A stretch of DNA of 64,000 bases from Bacteroidales bacterium. Lineage in GTDB: Bacteria > Bacteroidota > Bacteroidia > Bacteroidales > UBA932. The position numbers and the translations under genes were made by a program. The DNA lies in contig JAKSJN010000007.1 of NCBI GenBank assembly GCA_024402135.1, forward strand, positions 1 through 64,000, in the 5' to 3' direction. Below the pieces are notes generated by a model. That model was not told the origin of the DNA, did no database searches, and saw nothing but the letters and a program-made list of their open reading frames with translations. Positions 1 to 7,185 of the stretch are shown piece after piece. How positions within the stretch are numbered: the stretch's first letter is position 1; the number at the start of each line of letters is the position of its first letter.

Positions 1-53
1 CCCGCGACCTCAACCTTGGCAAGGTTGCGCTCTACCAACTGAGCTATTTCCGC
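1..53 (-). tRNA. tRNA-Gly (GCC), 3' end cut by window edge
   Basis: Read on the minus strand the sequence begins GCGGAAATAGCTCAG, gives a normal D arm, and has an anticodon loop CTTGCCAAG closed by an ACC/GGT stem, so the anticodon is GCC. The variable region and the first half of the T arm (GCGGG) follow before the window ends, so the T loop, the acceptor 3' strand and any CCA are missing here. A perfect housekeeping promoter lies upstream. Confidence 0.95.
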
Positions 54-84
54 GTTGAGTACCCTTGCTTATCGCTTGGGATTA

Positions 85-115
85 CAAAGGTACGCCTATT
101 TTTTAATTCTGCAAA
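85..115 (-). promoter_or_regulatory. Promoter of tRNA-Gly, consensus Bacteroidota type
   Basis: On the minus strand a -33 element TTTG (112-115) is separated by exactly 19 bases from a -7 element TACCTTTG (85-92), matching the TTTG-N19-TAnnTTTG consensus of the Bacteroidota primary sigma factor. Transcription would start about 25 bases before the tRNA 5' end. An A/T-rich hairpin (117-139) between this promoter and the pheS stop may weakly terminate pheS transcripts. Confidence 0.85.
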
Positions 116-147
116 CTTTTTGAAGAAATTTTTCAAAAAAATTGCAA

Positions 148-1182
148 TTAGACCTCGATGCTTGAATTGAACTCCTTCAGGAAGCGCATATCATTCTCGA
201 AATAGTGGCGAAGATCGTTCACTCTCCACTTGAGCATGGCGATTCTTTCAAGACCCATACCGAAAGCGAATCCTGAATACTTCTTCGAATCGATACCCGA
301 AGCCTCAAGAACGTTAGGATCTACCATACCGCAACCGAGAATCTCGAGCCAGCCGGTGCCCTTGCAGATGTTGCAGCCCTTGCCATGGCAGATGTTACAG
401 CTCACGTCAACCTCAGCTGAAGGCTCGGTGAATGGGAAATATGAAGGGCGCATGCGGATCTCGGTATCCGGTCCGAACATCTCGCGTGCGAAAAGAAGGA
501 TTGCCTGCTTAAGGTCAGCGAAGGTGACATTCTCATCCACATAGAGACCCTCTACCTGATGGAAGATACAGTGTGCGCGTGCACTGATGGCCTCGTTACG
601 GAACACACGGCCAGGACAGATGACACGGATAGGGAGCTTCATGCTCTCCATTGCGCGAACCTGCACTGAAGAGGTATGGGTTCTGAGAAGAAGAGGATTA
701 GGATGTCCTGCGCTTACAAAGAAGGTATCCTGCATATCGCGTGCAGGATGGTTTGGAGGGAAGTTGAGTGCTTCGAATACATGGTAGTCATCCTCAACCT
801 CAGGACCTTCTGCCACATCATAACCGAACTTGCGGAAAATATCGACAATCTCCTGGCGAACGATGCTTACAGGATGGCGTGAGCCGAGCTCGAATGGATC
901 ACCTGGCATGGAAAGATCAGCCGAACTGTCTGCAGCCGCAGCATCTCCTCCGAGGTTTTCCTTCATTGATTCGATCTTTTCCTGCGCCTTCTGCTTGAGC
1001 TCATTGAGAGTCTTTCCAAACTCCCTCTTCATATCCTTGTCGACTGTACGGAACTCATCAAAAAGAGCGGTGATCTCACCCTTCTTGCCAAGAAGTCTGA
1101 CTCTGGCTTCCTCGACCTCCTTTGCGGTCTTGCATTTCAGCTCTTCAAGCTCTGCAAGGACCTTCTCGATCTTCTGTTTCAT
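148..1182 (-). CDS. pheS: Phenylalanyl-tRNA synthetase alpha subunit
   Basis: The 344-residue product charges tRNA-Phe as the catalytic subunit of the PheS2-PheT2 complex in the cytoplasm. An N-terminal coiled-coil arm (about residues 1-85) is followed by the class II synthetase core. Motif 2 is seen around 'GRVFRNEAISARAH', and motif 3 as 'GFAFGMGLERIAML' near the C-terminus. The short Cys-rich insert common in bacterial PheS (CNIC..GC..CKGTGWLEI) is present. Length and ends fit the family. It starts 6 bases after the stop of the small secreted-protein gene upstream, so the two are probably co-transcribed. pheT is not in the window, which is usual in this phylum. Confidence 0.97.
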   Translation of the reverse strand: MKQKIEKVLAELEELKCKTAKEVEEARVRLLGKKGEITALFDEFRTVDKDMKREFGKTLNELKQKAQEKIESMKENLGGDAAAADSSADLSMPGDPFELGSRHPVSIVRQEIVDIFRKFGYDVAEGPEVEDDYHVFEALNFPPNHPARDMQDTFFVSAGHPNPLLLRTHTSSVQVRAMESMKLPIRVICPGRVFRNEAISARAHCIFHQVEGLYVDENVTFADLKQAILLFAREMFGPDTEIRMRPSYFPFTEPSAEVDVSCNICHGKGCNICKGTGWLEILGCGMVDPNVLEASGIDSKKYSGFAFGMGLERIAMLKWRVNDLRHYFENDMRFLKEFNSSIEV

Positions 1183-1188
1183 ATCTGT

Positions 1189-1605
1189 TTACTTGTTTTT
1201 CTTTGCAAAATACTTTTCTCTGCTTTTCTTATCCTTGGCAGCACCCCTCTTGAGATACTTTGTCCACTGCTGCTCATCCAGAACCTTCTCGAGGGCAAAA
1301 TAGACCTCGTCAAGCTTGCGGTACTGCAAGTCCTGATAGATGTCACGGTTGCCGACCTTCTTCGCAGACAGCTCCGCGAAGCCTTCCTGGAGCGAGAGAT
1401 AGTTCGCAGTAAGGATTGAATCCACATAGAAAACCTGCCAGTCCGCAAGATCAAGATCGTTGGTCATCTGTTCCACCTGACGGTCAACGTTCTCAAGCAT
1501 CTTCTTGACGTCATCTTCGGCAACACCCTCCTGGTTCTGCGCAGACGCAGAGAACCCATAAGAGAGCAATGCAAGAACGAGCAGAAGGTTTCCAATGTTT
1601 TTCAT
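1189..1605 (-). CDS. Small secreted protein of unknown function upstream of pheS
   Basis: The 138-residue protein is not one I recognise. It starts with a clear signal peptide (MKNIGNLLLVLALL..., likely cut after ASAQ), and the rest is charged and helical (LENVDRQVEQMTNDLDLADWQ, then a Lys-rich tail KDKKSREKYFAKKNK). The helical periplasmic layout with a W-Q-V-F-Y-V-D stretch loosely resembles Spy/CpxP-like periplasmic chaperones, but I see no diagnostic motif. The ATG at 1605 is preferred to the upstream TTG-type start because it begins the signal peptide and lies just downstream of the -7 element at 1638-1645. Its stop is 6 bases from pheS. Confidence 0.7.
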   Translation of the reverse strand: MKNIGNLLLVLALLSYGFSASAQNQEGVAEDDVKKMLENVDRQVEQMTNDLDLADWQVFYVDSILTANYLSLQEGFAELSAKKVGNRDIYQDLQYRKLDEVYFALEKVLDEQQWTKYLKRGAAKDKKSREKYFAKKNK

Positions 1606-1628
1606 TAGCGATATAATTCTTATATTTG
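1598..1628 (+). promoter_or_regulatory. Promoter of the C69 peptidase/purine operon
   Basis: TTTT (1598-1601), 19 bases, then TATATTTG (1621-1628) fits the TTTG-N19-TAnnTTTG form. It directs transcription rightwards with a leader of about 35 bases before the ATG at 1670, and lies face to face with the minus promoter at 1638-1669, so the two polymerases would compete. Confidence 0.6.
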
Positions 1629-1637
1629 TAAGACTGA

Positions 1638-1669
1638 CAAAAGTAATCATTTAATAGCAAAACAGCAAA
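1638..1669 (-). promoter_or_regulatory. Promoter of the secreted protein-pheS operon
   Basis: On minus, TTTG (1666-1669), a 20-base spacer and TACTTTTG (1638-1645) make a near-consensus promoter. The expected transcript start is about 25 bases before the ATG at 1605. It overlaps the divergent promoter region of the C69 peptidase. Confidence 0.65.
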
Positions 1670-3388
1670 ATGAACGCCAAATCCTTCCTGTCCGTGGCGG
1701 CAGCCACCCTGTTATCCGTGACAGCCAGCCTGGACAGCGATGCCTGTACAAATGTCATCATCACTCCTGGAGCAAGTGCAGACGGATCGTCTCTCGTATC
1801 CTACGCCGCTGATTCACACGCACTTTTCGGCGAACTGTACTTCCATCCGGCCGCTGACTGGAAAGCCGGATCCCGCCTCCGCGTAGTGGACTGGGATTCC
1901 CAGAAATACCTCGGCGAAATCGCCCAGGCAGCCCATACCTACAAGACCGTCGGAAACATGAACGAGCACCAGCTCATCATCGGCGAGACCACCTACGGCG
2001 GCCGCGAAGAACTCTACAATCCCGAAGGTGTCGTGGACTATGGTTCACTCATTTACATAACTCTTCAGCGCGCAAAGACCGCACGTGAAGCCATCCAGGT
2101 CATCGTGAGCCTCTGCGAGGAGTATGGATATGCTTCCGAGGGCGAGTCATTCTCCATCGCCGACCCTAAGGAGGCATGGGTGATGGACCTGATCGGCAAG
2201 GGCCCCGGCCAGAAGGGACTTCTCTACGTTGCCAGACGCGTTCCCGATGGATATATCTGCGCTCACGCAAACCAGGCCCGCATACGTCAGTTCCCTCTCA
2301 ATGACCCGGAAAACTGCATCTATGCACCTGACGTAATCAGCTTCGCGCGCAGCAAGGGCTGGTTCAACGGTGCAGACAAGGATTTCAGCTTCTGTGACGC
2401 ATACTGTCCTATCGACTTCGGCGAGGTCCGCGGTTGCGACGCACGTGCATGGAGTGCGTTCAACATTCTCTGTGACGGCAAGTTCACATATATCGACGAC
2501 AACGGACGTGAGGTTACCGCAGATGCCAGCGACTGGCTCGACTACGCTATGGGATACAACCTAGGACACCGCATGCCGCTGTTCGTGAAGCCTTCTCGCA
2601 AGATCACCGTCAAGGACGTGGCTGATGTCATGCGCGACCACTATGAGGGAACCCCTATGGATATGACCACCGATATCGGTGCAGGCGGCAACGCACTTCC
2701 TTACCGCTGGCGTCCGATGGGCTTCGAACACGACGGCAAGAGCTATATCAACGAGCGCGCAATCGCCACACAGCAGACCGGATTCTGGTTTGTCGGCCAG
2801 AGCCGTTCATGGCTTCCTGACGTTGTCGGCGGAGTGATCTGGTTCGGCACTGACGATGCCGCCACCTCTTATGTAACCCCTATCTATACCAATACAGACG
2901 CCGTTCCCGAGTGTTTCCGCGAGGGCAACGGAGACATGCTCCACTATTCGCCTACCTCGGCATTCTGGATGTGCAACCGCGTCACAAACGCATGCTACAA
3001 GATGTACAACCAGATGGCACCGGTGGTTCGCGAGAAGATCGACGCGTTCGAGAATGACCAGATGAACGTGAAGCTCAAGGCCAATGACGAGAAGCTCATG
3101 GCGCTCTACGGCAAGGGCGGCAAGGCAGCGGAAAAGAAGGTCCGCAAGGCTGCCACTGCGTATTCAGTCGAGACTGCCCAGAAGCAGTTCGCGGATTGGG
3201 TGGCTCTCGAAGAGATGCTCCTCGTCAAGTTCATCGACGGCAACGTCAAAGGTCAGAACCCTGACGGCAGCTTCAAGCATTCGGAGTATTCGAAGGGCCT
3301 TCCTGGCGAGATCATCCAGCCTGGCTACACCGAAAAATGGAAAGAAGCGGTCGCAAAGGACCATGGTTCAGTAATCGAAGAAAAATAA
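1670..3388 (+). CDS. Secreted C69-family dipeptidase
   Basis: The 572-residue protein is an N-terminal-nucleophile hydrolase of peptidase family C69 (PepD-like dipeptidases). A signal-like N-terminus leads into 'DACTNVII', where Cys26 would become the N-terminal nucleophile after processing. Family signatures follow: 'GASADGSSLVSYAADSH', 'GETTYGGREEL', and the 'FSIADPKEAWVMDLIGKGPG' region near residue 160-180. The length is typical of Bacteroidales members, and the C-terminal part (about 440-570) is Lys/Glu-rich and helical. The apt gene follows after 9 bases. It probably acts in the periplasm on short peptides released by other exported peptidases. Confidence 0.88.
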   Translation: MNAKSFLSVAAATLLSVTASLDSDACTNVIITPGASADGSSLVSYAADSHALFGELYFHPAADWKAGSRLRVVDWDSQKYLGEIAQAAHTYKTVGNMNEHQLIIGETTYGGREELYNPEGVVDYGSLIYITLQRAKTAREAIQVIVSLCEEYGYASEGESFSIADPKEAWVMDLIGKGPGQKGLLYVARRVPDGYICAHANQARIRQFPLNDPENCIYAPDVISFARSKGWFNGADKDFSFCDAYCPIDFGEVRGCDARAWSAFNILCDGKFTYIDDNGREVTADASDWLDYAMGYNLGHRMPLFVKPSRKITVKDVADVMRDHYEGTPMDMTTDIGAGGNALPYRWRPMGFEHDGKSYINERAIATQQTGFWFVGQSRSWLPDVVGGVIWFGTDDAATSYVTPIYTNTDAVPECFREGNGDMLHYSPTSAFWMCNRVTNACYKMYNQMAPVVREKIDAFENDQMNVKLKANDEKLMALYGKGGKAAEKKVRKAATAYSVETAQKQFADWVALEEMLLVKFIDGNVKGQNPDGSFKHSEYSKGLPGEIIQPGYTEKWKEAVAKDHGSVIEEK

Positions 3389-3397
3389 TCTATACAA

Positions 3398-3922
3398 ATG
3401 AACAAGGAATTGATAATGTCCCACATGAGGACAGTCAAGGATTTCCCTATCGAGGGCATCCTCTTCTGGGATCTCACAACAGTTTTCAAGAATGCCGAAT
3501 GCCTCAACGAGCTCATAGACGCATTCTATGAGCAGTACAAAGACAAAGGCATCACCAAGATCGTCGGAATCGAATCACGCGGATTCATCATCGGTGCCGC
3601 GCTCGCTGCCAAGCTGAACGCAGGATTCGTACTCGCACGCAAACCTGGCAAACTTCCTGCTGAAACACTTCAGGAAAGCTACGCGAAGGAGTACGGAACC
3701 GACACCCTCGAGATCCACAAGGACGCAATCACCGAGGACGACGTGGTTCTCGTGCATGACGACCTGCTCGCAACAGGCGGAACAGCTGCCGCTGTGATCA
3801 ACCTCGTCGGCAAGTTCCACCCGAAGAAGACCTATGCAGGTTTCATCGTCGGACTCAAGGACCTTCCAGGCTACGACGTGATCCGCGCCAAGACCGAACT
3901 CACAACCCTGCTCGACCTTTAG
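3398..3922 (+). CDS. apt: Adenine phosphoribosyltransferase
   Basis: The 174-residue enzyme joins adenine to PRPP to make AMP, a purine salvage step in the cytoplasm. Visible features are the N-terminal 'DFPIEGILFWDLTT' (family: DFP.PGI.F.D.T), 'GIESRGFIIGAALA', the 'RKPGKLP' flexible-loop start, and the PRPP-binding 'VLVHDDLLATGGTAAA'. Starts further in (3416 or 3425) are possible because several Met codons cluster. The next genes encode a Tsx-like barrel and a purine permease, so uptake and salvage are encoded side by side. Confidence 0.95.
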   Translation: MNKELIMSHMRTVKDFPIEGILFWDLTTVFKNAECLNELIDAFYEQYKDKGITKIVGIESRGFIIGAALAAKLNAGFVLARKPGKLPAETLQESYAKEYGTDTLEIHKDAITEDDVVLVHDDLLATGGTAAAVINLVGKFHPKKTYAGFIVGLKDLPGYDVIRAKTELTTLLDL

Positions 3923-3989
3923 CGGCTCAGAAGCCATAAAGCCTCATTACCAATCATTCATCGACATTAAACCATTAACTGATACGGTT

Positions 3990-4691
3990 ATGAAAAAGTA
4001 CATCGTTGCCATTGCGTTCGCAATGCTCGCCCTTGCTCAGGGAGCAAAGGCCCAGACCAACCTCCAGACCCTCTACGACTTCGACAGAGGCCATTTCACA
4101 ACAACCCTCGAGATGTTCAAGAGCGACAACTGGGGTAACACCTTCTTCTTTGTAGATTATGACTACGCCGAGAAGAACACCCCATCGGGAACCTACATGG
4201 AGATTGCGCGCTGCTTCAATTTCTGGCAGGACAGCAAGCTCGGAGCCCTCAGCCTCCAGGCAGAGTACAACGGTGGTCTTGGAATCTTCGGTCTTCCTGT
4301 AGGATACGGCGGATTCGCAGTCAACAGCGCATTCCTCGGTGGTCTCGACTACTTCCTCCACAGCGCAGACTTCAGCAACACACTCAATCTCAAGGTGCTC
4401 TACAAGGACATCCGCGGTATCAACTCCGACATCCCTATGCAGTTCACCGCAGTTTGGGGAATGGACAACCTCCTCGGCGTAAGCGGCCTCAGATTCTCCG
4501 GTTTCATCGATTTCTGGTGGGAAGGCTCTACCAGCATCATGATCTCAGAGCCTCAGCTCTGGTACAACATCGGCCAGCACATCGGTGTTGACAACCTCAA
4601 CATCGGCGGCGAGATCGAGTTCTCGAACAACTTCGCAGGCTACGACGGTTTCGCAGTACGTCCTTGCATCGGTACCAAGTGGAACTTCTAA
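3990..4691 (+). CDS. DUF5020 outer-membrane barrel, Tsx-like
   Basis: The 233-residue protein has a signal peptide (cut near AKAQ22), then amphipathic strands separated by short turns, and ends in a C-terminal Phe (TKWNF) as expected for a BAM-inserted barrel. The sequence fits DUF5020, a Bacteroidota family that I relate to the Tsx nucleoside channel fold; examples are 'YDFDRGHFTTTLEMFKSDNWG' near residue 28 and 'TAVWGMDNL'. It sits between apt and a purine permease, 13 bases before the latter, which supports a role as outer-membrane pore for nucleobases or nucleosides. The family assignment is from memory of its pattern; the substrate is inference. Confidence 0.75.
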   Translation: MKKYIVAIAFAMLALAQGAKAQTNLQTLYDFDRGHFTTTLEMFKSDNWGNTFFFVDYDYAEKNTPSGTYMEIARCFNFWQDSKLGALSLQAEYNGGLGIFGLPVGYGGFAVNSAFLGGLDYFLHSADFSNTLNLKVLYKDIRGINSDIPMQFTAVWGMDNLLGVSGLRFSGFIDFWWEGSTSIMISEPQLWYNIGQHIGVDNLNIGGEIEFSNNFAGYDGFAVRPCIGTKWNF

Positions 4692-4704
4692 TCCTGCCTG
4701 AGTC

Positions 4705-6003
4705 ATGTTAGAGAAGCTTTTCGGTTTCAAGCAGGGCGTCCATAACGTCCGCACCGAGATCGTCGCAGGTATCACTACCTTCCTGACGATGGCATACATC
4801 CTTGCCGTAAATCCTAGCATCTTCGGCAACCTCGCATCTACAGGCATGGACACCAACGCAGTGTTCACCGCAACCGCTCTCGCAGCGATGGTCGGAACAC
4901 TCGTCATGGCTATCTATGCAAAGAAGCCTTTCGGTCTTGCCCCAGGAATGGGACTGAATGCGTTCTTCGTGTTCACCGTATGCTTCGGAATGGGATATAC
5001 CTGGCAGTTCGCGCTCACAGCCGTACTCATCGAGGGTCTCATCTTCGTCGTACTCACCCTCACCAACATCCGTGACCTCATCGTCAACGCGATTCCTGTA
5101 ACCCTCAAGAACGCCATCGGAGCCGGCATCGGCCTGTTCATCGCGTTCATCGGTCTCCAGAATGCCGGCATCATCGCCAACGACGACTCTACACTTGTAG
5201 TTCTCGGCGACATCACCTCAGGCGCGCCACTCCTCGCAGTAATCGGCATCCTGATCACCAGCGTTCTCCTTATCCTCAAGGTTCAGGGAGCTCTCCTCAT
5301 CGGCATCCTCGCGACCACCATCATCGGCATCCCTATGGGCATCACCAACTACGGCGGCCTGGTTTCAACCCCACCTTCACTTGCTCCTATCTTCTGCAAG
5401 TTCGAGCTGAGCCAGATCTTCACCCTTGACATGCTCGTAGTCGTACTTACCTTCCTCTTCATCGACATGTTCGACACCATCGGAACCGTCATCGGCGTTT
5501 CGACCAAGGCCAACATGGTTGACGAGAACGGAAAGGTCGAGGGTCTCAACAAGATGTTCATGGCGGATTCAATCGCTACCATCGCAGGCGCATGCTTCGG
5601 TACCAGCACCACCACAACATACGTAGAGTCATCATCAGGCGTAATGCAGGGTGGCCGCACCGGTCTCACCGCATTCACCATCGCCGTATGCTTCGCTATC
5701 TCACTGTTCTTCGCCCCTCTGTTCCTCGCCATCCCATCGGCAGCTACAGCACCAGCCCTCATCATCGTAGGTCTGTTCATGATCACTCCTATCATGAAGA
5801 TCGACTTCGAGGATTACAGCGAGAGTATCCCGGCATTCATCACCATCATCATGATGCCACTTGCATACAGCATCAGCGACGGTATTCTCCTCGGCATGAT
5901 CTCATACGTTGTGATCAACCTTCTCTGCGGCAAGTACAAGAAACTTAACCCTACCATGTACGTGCTTGCAGTACTTTTCATCCTGAAATACATTTTCATC
6001 TAG
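4705..6003 (+). CDS. NCS2-family purine permease (AzgA/GhxP-like)
   Basis: The 432-residue inner-membrane protein has about a dozen hydrophobic segments. It carries the AzgA subfamily signatures: N-terminal 'GITTFLTMAYILAVNPSIF', 'GLAPGMGLNAFF', and 'FGTSTTTTYVESSSGVMQGGRTGLTA' split by short loops near residues 295-320. AzgA-type permeases import adenine, hypoxanthine or guanine with protons. Together with apt and the Tsx-like barrel it would complete a route from outside the cell to AMP. The next gene begins 1 base after its stop. Confidence 0.93.
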   Translation: MLEKLFGFKQGVHNVRTEIVAGITTFLTMAYILAVNPSIFGNLASTGMDTNAVFTATALAAMVGTLVMAIYAKKPFGLAPGMGLNAFFVFTVCFGMGYTWQFALTAVLIEGLIFVVLTLTNIRDLIVNAIPVTLKNAIGAGIGLFIAFIGLQNAGIIANDDSTLVVLGDITSGAPLLAVIGILITSVLLILKVQGALLIGILATTIIGIPMGITNYGGLVSTPPSLAPIFCKFELSQIFTLDMLVVVLTFLFIDMFDTIGTVIGVSTKANMVDENGKVEGLNKMFMADSIATIAGACFGTSTTTTYVESSSGVMQGGRTGLTAFTIAVCFAISLFFAPLFLAIPSAATAPALIIVGLFMITPIMKIDFEDYSESIPAFITIIMMPLAYSISDGILLGMISYVVINLLCGKYKKLNPTMYVLAVLFILKYIFI

Positions 6004-6004
6004 C

Positions 6005-7114
6005 ATGAAGAAAACTCTATTGACCATAGCCCTGGCTGCATGTGCCCTCAGCGCATCAGCCCAGGGCTATCGCTTTACGGACATCGTCCGCAACGCAGCT
6101 ACACCTGTGAAAGACCAGGCTCGCACCGGCACCTGCTGGTGTTTCGGAACCGTTTCATTCCTCGAGTCTGAGCTCCTCCGCACAGGCAAGGGCGAGTATG
6201 ACCTCTCCGAAATGTCAGTCGTACGCCAGAAATATATCAACCAGCTCAACGACTATTATCTCCGTCGCGGCCAGGGCAGCCTCAGTCCCGGAAGCCTTCC
6301 TCACACAGCCCTCAACGCCATCAGAGTTGCGGGAATCCTTCCCGAGGAGGTCTACAACGGAATCGGATACGACTCCGACCACCATGACCACGGTGAACTT
6401 GGACGTTATATCGGATCACTCGCAAAGACAGCCGTTGATGCGAAGAAACGCAGCCCGGAGTATTACGAGATGCTCGAGAGCGTACTTGACATCTACCTGG
6501 GCGAGAAGCCTGCAAGCTTCAGCTACTACGGCCGTACATACACCGCCGAGTCATTCTGGAAGAACCTCGGGCTCAATCTCGACGACTATGTCGAGATCAC
6601 CAGCTTCTCGCACAAGCCATTCTACACTGCAATCGAAGTGGAGGTTCCTGACAACTGGGAGCACGAGCGCATGTACAACCTCCCTCTGGACGAGATGATG
6701 GACGTGATGGACAAGGCTCTCCTTGCCGGCTACACCATCTCATGGGACGGCGACGTCAGCGAGAAGGGATTCGTCCACAAGAGCGGTCTCGCTATCAACC
6801 CTACCGAAAAGGCGATGGAAGAGGCTCTCACCTTCAAGAAGCCTTGCGAAGAGATCAAGGTTGACCAGGCAGTACGCCAGGCAGGATACGAGAACTTCAC
6901 CACCACCGACGACCACATCATGCACGTCACCGGTATGGTAAAGGACCAGAACGGCACCATCTACTACATTACCAAGAATTCCTGGGGTCCGGACAGCAAC
7001 TCAACCGGCGGCTACCTCAACATGAGCGAAAGCTTCGTCCGCGCGAAGACCATCTGCTTCATGGTCCACAAGAACGCCATTCCAAAGGAAATCCGCGCCA
7101 AGCTCGGACTGTAA
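6005..7114 (+). CDS. Exported C1B (bleomycin hydrolase/PepC-like) cysteine peptidase
   Basis: The 369-residue papain-fold aminopeptidase has a signal peptide (MKKTLLTIALAACALSASAQ). The active-site Cys44 lies in 'DQARTGTCWCFG'. The His appears in 'HIMHVTGMV' and the Asn in 'YITKNSWG'. C1B enzymes such as PepC are normally cytoplasmic and about 450 residues; this one is exported and shorter, lacking part of the usual hexamer insertions. It ends the plus-strand run and is followed by a strong bidirectional terminator. Periplasmic trimming of peptides is the likely role. Confidence 0.87.
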   Translation: MKKTLLTIALAACALSASAQGYRFTDIVRNAATPVKDQARTGTCWCFGTVSFLESELLRTGKGEYDLSEMSVVRQKYINQLNDYYLRRGQGSLSPGSLPHTALNAIRVAGILPEEVYNGIGYDSDHHDHGELGRYIGSLAKTAVDAKKRSPEYYEMLESVLDIYLGEKPASFSYYGRTYTAESFWKNLGLNLDDYVEITSFSHKPFYTAIEVEVPDNWEHERMYNLPLDEMMDVMDKALLAGYTISWDGDVSEKGFVHKSGLAINPTEKAMEEALTFKKPCEEIKVDQAVRQAGYENFTTTDDHIMHVTGMVKDQNGTIYYITKNSWGPDSNSTGGYLNMSESFVRAKTICFMVHKNAIPKEIRAKLGL

Positions 7115-7152
7115 AAAAGACGTGAGGAGTCTGCCACTCCGCACTACAAAGA

Positions 7153-7183
7153 AAACAGGGACGCCTCATAAGCGTCCCTGTTT
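7153..7183. terminator. Bidirectional intrinsic terminator
   Basis: A perfect 12-base-pair stem (AAACAGGGACGC / GCGTCCCTGTTT) with a 7-base loop lies between the convergent C1B peptidase and malQ genes. T-rich flanks on both sides suit termination in either direction. Confidence 0.85.
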
Positions 7184-7185
7184 CT

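Noticed and set aside
4914-5795. Antisense reading frames opposite the purine permease and similar ones opposite secDF, dnaE and A2M
   Set aside because: They are a by-product of biased third codon positions in the real genes; compositions are implausible (many Met, Thr, Ser or Arg) and no start or promoter supports them.
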